The translations under genes and the position numbers were made by a program. 64,000 nucleotides of DNA from Ruminococcus albus AD2013 (GTDB lineage: Bacteria > Bacillota > Clostridia > Oscillospirales > Ruminococcaceae), in the NCBI RefSeq assembly GCF_000526775.1, contig NZ_JAGS01000001.1, forward strand, positions 1,922,001 to 1,986,000, read 5' to 3'. Each line of letters begins with the position of its first letter. The stretch's first letter is position 1. The notes under the pieces are model-generated. The model saw only the letters and a program-made list of their open reading frames with translations. It was not told where the DNA came from and did no database searches. Positions 59,596 to 64,000 of this stretch are shown in pieces.

Positions 59596-60396
59596 TTATC
59601 CTGCTTTCTCTGCCATCTCTTTTTTAAGGCTGATAAACGCTAAGATGTTCCAGCCTGCCATAAGACTCAGCAGAACGTATAATATCCAGCGTCCTCTTGG
59701 CAGAGAATTGCTTCTGGAAGCGGACCCCGATGCAAAAAATCCCATTACAATCGAAAAGAAATACAGCAATATAGCCGCCGCACCAAGTCCGCTGACTATC
59801 ATGAACAGAACTCCGTTTATCGCCAGGAAATATCCTACCAGTGCTATCAGCGCGATACCGAAGGTCAAAAGCGAGAATATCAGCAGTATCACGGGGTTCA
59901 GAAGTATCATCGTACCCATAAGTTCGTCAAGATGCGGAAAAGCAAGTATCACCATCAGGACTGTCATGACTATCATAAGGAGTGATGCCGCTATGCCGCG
60001 GTTTGCGAAAGCCTTGGCACGCCTTACCTCGTAAGCATTTTCCTCTTCAAATTCATCACGCACTGCCGCCCTGCTGACCAACACCTTCGTCATATATATC
60101 AGACCTGTCGCCGATGGGAATGCGCAGACTATCATCAGAATTATCTTTATCACTATCGCCGCTTTTGATGTGTTGCCATACGCCTTTGCAGCCCCTGTCA
60201 GTTCACTGCCCGCGCCGATTATCTTAACGCCCATAGCACCCAGCAGTCTTGCGCCCTCTGTAAAATACAGTCCTGCTACCGCCGCTGTCAGTAGCATAGC
60301 TATGATCGCCGCCGAAGTCTTATGCAGTTTAAGTACTTTTGTTTTTTCAAGAAATACCAGCAATACTGCCAATACCGCCGAACCTACTACATACAT
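59596..60396 (-). CDS. Hypothetical multi-TM membrane protein
   Basis: A 266-residue protein with about seven hydrophobic segments over the whole length and little in the way of soluble domain. A short cytoplasmic-type basic loop (EENAYEVRRAKAFANRG, about 138-154) divides it. No family is recognised. It lies inside the ECF module, 25 bp upstream of ecfA2, with a weak spacing that permits co-transcription. Confidence 0.6.
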   Translation of the reverse strand: MYVVGSAVLAVLLVFLEKTKVLKLHKTSAAIIAMLLTAAVAGLYFTEGARLLGAMGVKIIGAGSELTGAAKAYGNTSKAAIVIKIILMIVCAFPSATGLIYMTKVLVSRAAVRDEFEEENAYEVRRAKAFANRGIAASLLMIVMTVLMVILAFPHLDELMGTMILLNPVILLIFSLLTFGIALIALVGYFLAINGVLFMIVSGLGAAAILLYFFSIVMGFFASGSASRSNSLPRGRWILYVLLSLMAGWNILAFISLKKEMAEKAG

Positions 60397-60408
60397 TTTT
60401 CTTACCTC

Positions 60409-60885
60409 TTAAAAAGCTATCTCAGCCGTCCCGATGTTTGTTATGCTGCCCTCGGTTATCTCCACAGCCATTCCCTGCGGGTCGGGGTCATCATCTTCCC
60501 ATTTACAGTGAAATATCAGATAAAGCACAGGTGCATCATCTGTGATATAATCGCCGGGTATCTGTATCCAGTTCCATTCAAGCTGAGCTTTCATATCCTC
60601 GGTGGTATCGATATCCTGCCACATCTCATCATCGCCGTAGGAATATTTCAGCTCGTCATTGTAGTAGGATAACAGCCCCTCCATGATCTCATCTTTGAGT
60701 TTATCCTCATTCTCCGAAAACAGCCTGAATGCTTCACGCTGACTTTCGGCGATTTCGTCGGATTCTTCCTCTGCCTGTATCATTATATCCACTTCTTCCT
60801 CACTGCCGAGGACGGAAGTTTTTACTTTGCCGCAGAAGTTCTGCATATCGTTATATTCAAGGCTGCCAAATATCTCATCATTCAT
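60409..60885 (-). CDS. Hypothetical acidic protein (DUF2004-like)
   Basis: A 158-residue, very acidic cytoplasmic protein with AGGAGG upstream. It opens NDEIFGSLEYNDMQNFCGKV, a pattern I connect loosely with small immunity-type DUFs that start (I)FGxLxY. It shares a transcript with the Fic gene just upstream (18 bp). Its acidity would suit a DNA- or toxin-mimic role, which is only inference. Confidence 0.6.
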   Translation of the reverse strand: MNDEIFGSLEYNDMQNFCGKVKTSVLGSEEEVDIMIQAEEESDEIAESQREAFRLFSENEDKLKDEIMEGLLSYYNDELKYSYGDDEMWQDIDTTEDMKAQLEWNWIQIPGDYITDDAPVLYLIFHCKWEDDDPDPQGMAVEITEGSITNIGTAEIAF

Positions 60886-60903
60886 TTTTGGAACCTCCTA
60901 ACA

Positions 60904-61674
60904 TCATTTTGCCTTATTTATGATATCCTTGTATTCTATAAAAGTTCTGTCATACTCTATCCCGAAGTGCTCCATTACAGCCTTGGTGTAATCCTGCGCC
61001 GCCAGAAAAACGTTTATCAGCCTTTCATCACTGCCGCTTGTCTGCCACTCTTTCAGCCCCATGTAATAGAACATCTTATCGTCGTCATTTATAAAGAAGG
61101 GTATTATGTCATTTTCAAGACACTGCTTGAATATTATCAGCCTGCCCGTCCTACCGTTTCCATCACAAAACGGGTGTATCTTCTCATACATCATGTGAAA
61201 CCGCGCCACATCGTATAAAGTCATCTCAGTGCCGTATCCTGCAAGAAGTTCATGCATTTTCCCCCCCACCTCATCGGGTGAAGCTGTCAGCATTCCGCCG
61301 ACATCGTTTGCTTCCTGCTTGTACTCGCCTATCACGGCGTACCTGTCCATAACTCCGCTTTTCAGCCTGCGATGCAGGTCTTTGATATATCCCTCTGTCA
61401 AGGGTTCATCAAGGGTATCAAGTATATGGTCAAAGCACCTGAAATGATTCACTGTTTCGATGATATCATTGACCCTGACCGCATCTTTCGCCCCGTCTGT
61501 ACCCACCGTTTTTGTTTCGTAGATATACCGCGTCTGGTCGTGAGTGAGCCTGCTTCCCTCGATGTGGTTGGAATTGTAAGCAAAGTCCACCTGCATCTTG
61601 TGATAGATACCGCCCTTGTGACCAACACGTTTTTCTTCAAGAAGTTTTTCTCTTAATGTCATACCGTCCGTCAC
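60904..61674 (-). CDS. Fic-domain protein with N-terminal self-inhibitory motif
   Basis: A 256-residue Fic protein. The catalytic loop is HPFCDGNGRTGRL (about 165-177), full consensus for AMP transfer. The inhibitory helix motif S/T-x-x-x-E-G/N is present at SNHIEG (35-40), so it is an autoinhibited class II Fic. The start is a GTG overlapping the ecfA1 stop by 4 bp, or the ATG four codons later; either way it is coupled to the transporter gene. It would AMPylate (or de-AMPylate) an unknown protein. Confidence 0.9.
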   Translation of the reverse strand: MTDGMTLREKLLEEKRVGHKGGIYHKMQVDFAYNSNHIEGSRLTHDQTRYIYETKTVGTDGAKDAVRVNDIIETVNHFRCFDHILDTLDEPLTEGYIKDLHRRLKSGVMDRYAVIGEYKQEANDVGGMLTASPDEVGGKMHELLAGYGTEMTLYDVARFHMMYEKIHPFCDGNGRTGRLIIFKQCLENDIIPFFINDDDKMFYYMGLKEWQTSGSDERLINVFLAAQDYTKAVMEHFGIEYDRTFIEYKDIINKAK

Positions 61675-62525
61675 TTTCCAAACAGCTCTGCCAGTTTCTT
61701 AACACATTCATCTTCATCTATTATCTCGGTGGATATATCGAACCCTGCTTTCTGCAGTTCCCATGCAAGTTCAGTCACCTGCGGAACATCAAGACCGAGT
61801 TCTTTCATCTTCTCCACCTGCGAGAATATCTTGCGCGGCACATCGTCCATAACGACCTCGCCGCCGTCGATGACCACAACGCGGTCAGCCTGTGCGGCTT
61901 CTTCCATGTAGTGGGTTATGAGAACTATCGTCACGCCTTGTGAATTCAGAAGCTTTATCGTCTTCATGACTTCCTCGCGTCCTTTAGGGTCAAGCATAGC
62001 TGTGGGTTCGTCAAGTAGTATGCAGTCGGGGCGCATGGCGATTATGCCTGCGATAGCCACTCTCTGCTTCTGTCCGCCTGAAAGCTTGTGTGGGGCGTGC
62101 AGACGGTACTCATACATACCCACCGTTTTCAGGGCTTCGTCAACTCTACGCCTTATCTCAGAGGGTTCAACACCCATATTCTCCAGTGCGAAAGCTACGT
62201 CTTCCTCAACTATGGTGGCGACTATCTGGTTATCGGGATTCTGGAAAACCATTCCAACACGCTGTCTTATGGGCAGAAGATTGTCCTCGTCCAGTGTATC
62301 CATACCGTCAACAAATACTCCGCCCGCCTCGGGGAGGTTTATGGCGTTTATGCACTTTGCAAGGGTCGATTTGCCGGAACCGTTATGACCCAGCACCGCC
62401 AGAAATTCGCCTTTTTTTATATTCAGTGTGACACCTTTGAGCACCTCTGTCTTTACGGGAGGTTCTTCAAGGTCATTTATATATGAAAACCGAAGATCTT
62501 TGATCTCGATGAAATTTTCGCTCAT
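61671..62525 (-). CDS. ecfA1: ECF transporter ATPase EcfA1
   Basis: A 284-residue ATPase: Walker A GHNGSGKST (about 43-51), Q-loop FQNPDNQIVA typical of A1, signature LSGGQKQRVAIAG, Walker B CILLDEPTAMLDP, switch His LITHYMEEA. It starts the module. It is separated from its usual partner ecfA2 by fic, an acidic protein and a membrane protein, whereas ecfA1-ecfA2-ecfT are adjacent in most Firmicutes. Confidence 0.94.
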   Translation of the reverse strand: MSENFIEIKDLRFSYINDLEEPPVKTEVLKGVTLNIKKGEFLAVLGHNGSGKSTLAKCINAINLPEAGGVFVDGMDTLDEDNLLPIRQRVGMVFQNPDNQIVATIVEEDVAFALENMGVEPSEIRRRVDEALKTVGMYEYRLHAPHKLSGGQKQRVAIAGIIAMRPDCILLDEPTAMLDPKGREEVMKTIKLLNSQGVTIVLITHYMEEAAQADRVVVIDGGEVVMDDVPRKIFSQVEKMKELGLDVPQVTELAWELQKAGFDISTEIIDEDECVKKLAELFGK

Positions 62526-62606
62526 AGATATTATCCTTACTCATATTATCGGGCACACCCGCGGGGCGGATATAAATTATACCGTCCCGCCGCCCTCGGA
62601 CATTAT

Positions 62607-62849
62607 TTACTTGTCGCCCTTCACCTTATCGATGACTTTGCCGGCAACGTCCTTTACCTTTTCGATGTTCTCCTTGGTTGCTACTTTCTCGATATTCTCT
62701 TTTGTAGCTACCTTCTTGACCTCTTTCTTAACATCGTCCTTGACTGACTTGGAAACAGGTATCTTGTCTGCCACAGCGTCAACTGCCTTGTCTACCGCCT
62801 TAGCGATACTGTCTCCGCTTACTGCCTTTGTTATGTCCTTTACGTCCAT
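62607..62849 (-). CDS. Small lysine-rich helical repeat protein
   Basis: An 80-residue protein starting at MDVKDITKAVSGD with AGGAGG upstream. It is highly charged and amphipathic, with an internal 8-residue repeat VATKENIE seen twice in a row (about 52-67) and VDKAVDAVADK-type heptads. No cysteine, tryptophan or membrane segment. It resembles small stress-type or nucleoid-binding helical proteins in composition only. Confidence 0.6.
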   Translation of the reverse strand: MDVKDITKAVSGDSIAKAVDKAVDAVADKIPVSKSVKDDVKKEVKKVATKENIEKVATKENIEKVKDVAGKVIDKVKGDK

Positions 62850-62937
62850 TTTTGTGACCTCCTGAAATTTATTTGAAAAAGCGATAAACGCTTTATCATT
62901 ATCTTTTTCTTCCTGCAAATGTACTGAGGTTGACTTT

Positions 62938-63021
62938 TCGCACCTTGACATTCTATCCTCAAACCCAGCGCACCTGTTGCCCTGTCAACAATTATGAATT
63001 GTGAATTATGAATTATGAATT
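62938..63021 (+). repeat. Terminal fragment of the structured element, copy R8, with heptamer array
   Basis: It carries CACCTTGACATTCTATCCTC, CCTGTCAACAATTATGAATT and a four-unit array (62990-63021). The hairpin part of the element is absent. The array supplies the last two residues and the stop codon of the minus-strand gene at 63013. Confidence 0.8.
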
Positions 63022-63348
63022 TTCTTCCGCCTGTGCTTCCATATCCATGACGTACTCTGTCCATTCCTCGGTCTGCTTGTAAGAGGCAAGCCTGTTATTG
63101 AGATATTCCACATCCGTTTCGTTTCCGCGCTCATACATCACGCAGTTTATGCCCGCCTTTGTCAGCTCATCATTTATTTTAAGAACTTTCTTTATCTCAG
63201 CCGCCCTGTAAAGATCACCCGAATAGATATAATCACCATCAGCTATGCGCCGCTTTATCTCGGACATCGAAACGTCTTCATAAGCCCGTATCACCTTGGC
63301 GACCGCCGCTGTGAATTTGTCAGCTTTTATACCGATAATTCTGTCCAT
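63013..63348 (-). CDS. Hypothetical small protein
   Basis: The 111-residue protein starts at MDRIIGIKADKFT with AAGGAG 7 bp upstream; a longer reading into element R7 is rejected. It is helical and charged, without membrane segments. The C-terminal residues Asn-Ser and the TAA come from the heptamer array of R8, so the original end (probably after the Glu run) has been replaced. No family recognised. Confidence 0.6.
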   Translation of the reverse strand: MDRIIGIKADKFTAAVAKVIRAYEDVSMSEIKRRIADGDYIYSGDLYRAAEIKKVLKINDELTKAGINCVMYERGNETDVEYLNNRLASYKQTEEWTEYVMDMEAQAEENS

Positions 63349-63364
63349 TTCTGTTCTCCTTGGT

Positions 63365-63714
63365 TTTTTTACGTACTGCGGTAACTTTTCGCCCCTTACG
63401 GGTCGAGTCGTCAAAGACGCTGTCGCTGTTTGACGACGGGCGCGGGCAATATTATACGGACTTAGTTTGTGCGTATGTCCAAGTTTTGCTCACGCTCAAA
63501 AATTTGATATTGCCCGCGCCGTTTGGGCGGACGTTTGCTTTGCTCTTATAGTTCGCTTTGCATTTTGGTTTTGCGCCTTGGTGATTGAGGGCTCTGCCCT
63601 CAAACTCCCGCAAGCCTGCTAGCGCGAGGCTTGACCGCGCGCTTTGTTTCCTTGGCATTCTATCCTAAGTACAGCTACCTTGTTGTCCTGCCAACAATTA
63701 TGAATTATGAATTA
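63365..63714 (+). repeat. Structured intergenic element, copy R7, with heptamer end
   Basis: Hairpin A has arms GTCGTCAAA (63407-63415) and TTTGACGAC (63429-63437). Stem C has arms GGCGCGGGCAATAT (63439-63452) and ATATTGCCCGCGCC (63507-63520), with one extra G-C pair compared with the other copies. Hairpin B is degraded. Hairpins D and E follow. The array (63696-63714) contains the stop codon of the methyltransferase gene. It fills the gap 63349-63711. Confidence 0.87.
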
Positions 63715-64000
63715 GATTGCCCATATCGCTGTTGAACCGCAGGGCAGTACACCTTTGGTAGCCTCAACAGGAAGCCCTATCTCGTCCGCGGTCACACTTC
63801 CGCCCCGCTGGGTGGTCAGCACATCGTTAAGTATGTACGCCATAACCGAGGGTGAAAGTCCCGTGGTATAGCTGTTCAGCAGGAAGAACAGCGGCTTGTC
63901 GCTCAGTACTCCCGCACAGGTCTTTACAAGGTCGTATATGCAGTCTTCAAGCTTCCATACCTCGCCCCCGGGACCTCTGCCGTAGCTGGGCGGGTCCATA
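63712..64000 (-). CDS. SAM-dependent methyltransferase, partial (RlmI/RlmK-like)
   Basis: Only the C-terminal part (about 96 residues) is inside the window. The catalytic DPPSYGRGPGGEVWKLED stretch and the late GSTAIWAI suit the class I methyltransferases of the RlmI/YwbD group that methylate 23S rRNA cytosine or guanine. The coding frame continues beyond 64000. The stop codon TAA begins the heptamer array of R7. Confidence 0.75.
   Translation of the reverse strand, partial: MDPPSYGRGPGGEVWKLEDCIYDLVKTCAGVLSDKPLFFLLNSYTTGLSPSVMAYILNDVLTTQRGGSVTADEIGLPVEATKGVLPCGSTAIWAI

Noticed and set aside
1..64000. Prophage, tRNA or rRNA genes
   Set aside because: No structural phage, integrase or lysis genes and no tRNA or rRNA-like sequence were recognised by eye; a tRNAscan/Infernal run would settle it.

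Overview
The window looks like a chromosome segment from a spore-forming, low-to-mid GC Gram-positive bacterium, most likely a Ruminococcus-type member of the Oscillospiraceae. The clues are strong AGGAGG ribosome sites, a complete spoIIAA-spoIIAB-sigF operon, cotJABC, a YtrA-type regulated ABC exporter, an EcfA1/EcfA2/EcfT-truA block, and a gut-Firmicute style polyamine cluster (speD, speA, speE, speB and a carboxynorspermidine synthase-like dehydrogenase). The genus is an inference; no rRNA or tRNA gene is present to confirm it.

Layout. 0-5 kb: ECF sigma factor with a membrane anti-sigma-like partner, then a 7TM-degenerate GGDEF-EAL protein. 5-8 kb (minus): endonuclease III, a SUKH protein, an alpha/beta hydrolase and a BspA-like LRR protein. 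8-21 kb (minus): the polyamine genes, broken up by many small genes (DinB-like, ICMT-like, GNAT, four paralogous single-TM proteins, small membrane proteins). 21-30 kb: an accessory zone with transposase remnants, a TTGACA repeat field, a composite IS1595-like unit carrying an EAL gene, a MITE and several copies of a large structured repeat. 30-43 kb: mixed metabolism, an ABC-F protein with a dead second ATPase site, a 1205-residue 7TM-kinase-REC-REC-HD-GYP-HPt protein and an M48 protease. 43-46 kb: cotJ and spoIIA sporulation operons. 46-51 kb: a GntR/ABC exporter operon with its own operator region. 51-64 kb: ClpE-like ATPase, CvpA, a DUF5711-like protein, truA, the ECF transporter module interrupted by a Fic-domain gene, and a methyltransferase running off the right end.

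The most unusual content is a dispersed repeat system. About nine copies or fragments of a roughly 350-bp intergenic element occur here. They carry four or five nested hairpins whose arms change between copies with compensating changes on the other arm, so structure is conserved rather than sequence. One end carries a 7-bp tandem array (AATTCAT)n. In six cases this array begins at, or supplies, the stop codon of the neighbouring gene. At 19865-20463 the same ends occur as 42-bp terminal inverted repeats (40/42 identical) around a gene for a four-helix-bundle (S23/IVP-type) protein, inserted exactly between speD and speA and supplying the speA start codon. I propose these as parts of one mobile or RNA-processing system. 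That link is inference; the repeats, hairpins and junctions are read directly.

Cyclic-di-GMP turnover is another theme: two EAL proteins and one HD-GYP protein but no intact GGDEF domain. Polyamine synthesis (arginine to agmatine to putrescine to spermidine) is encoded almost completely, and a second, carboxyspermidine-type route is half represented.
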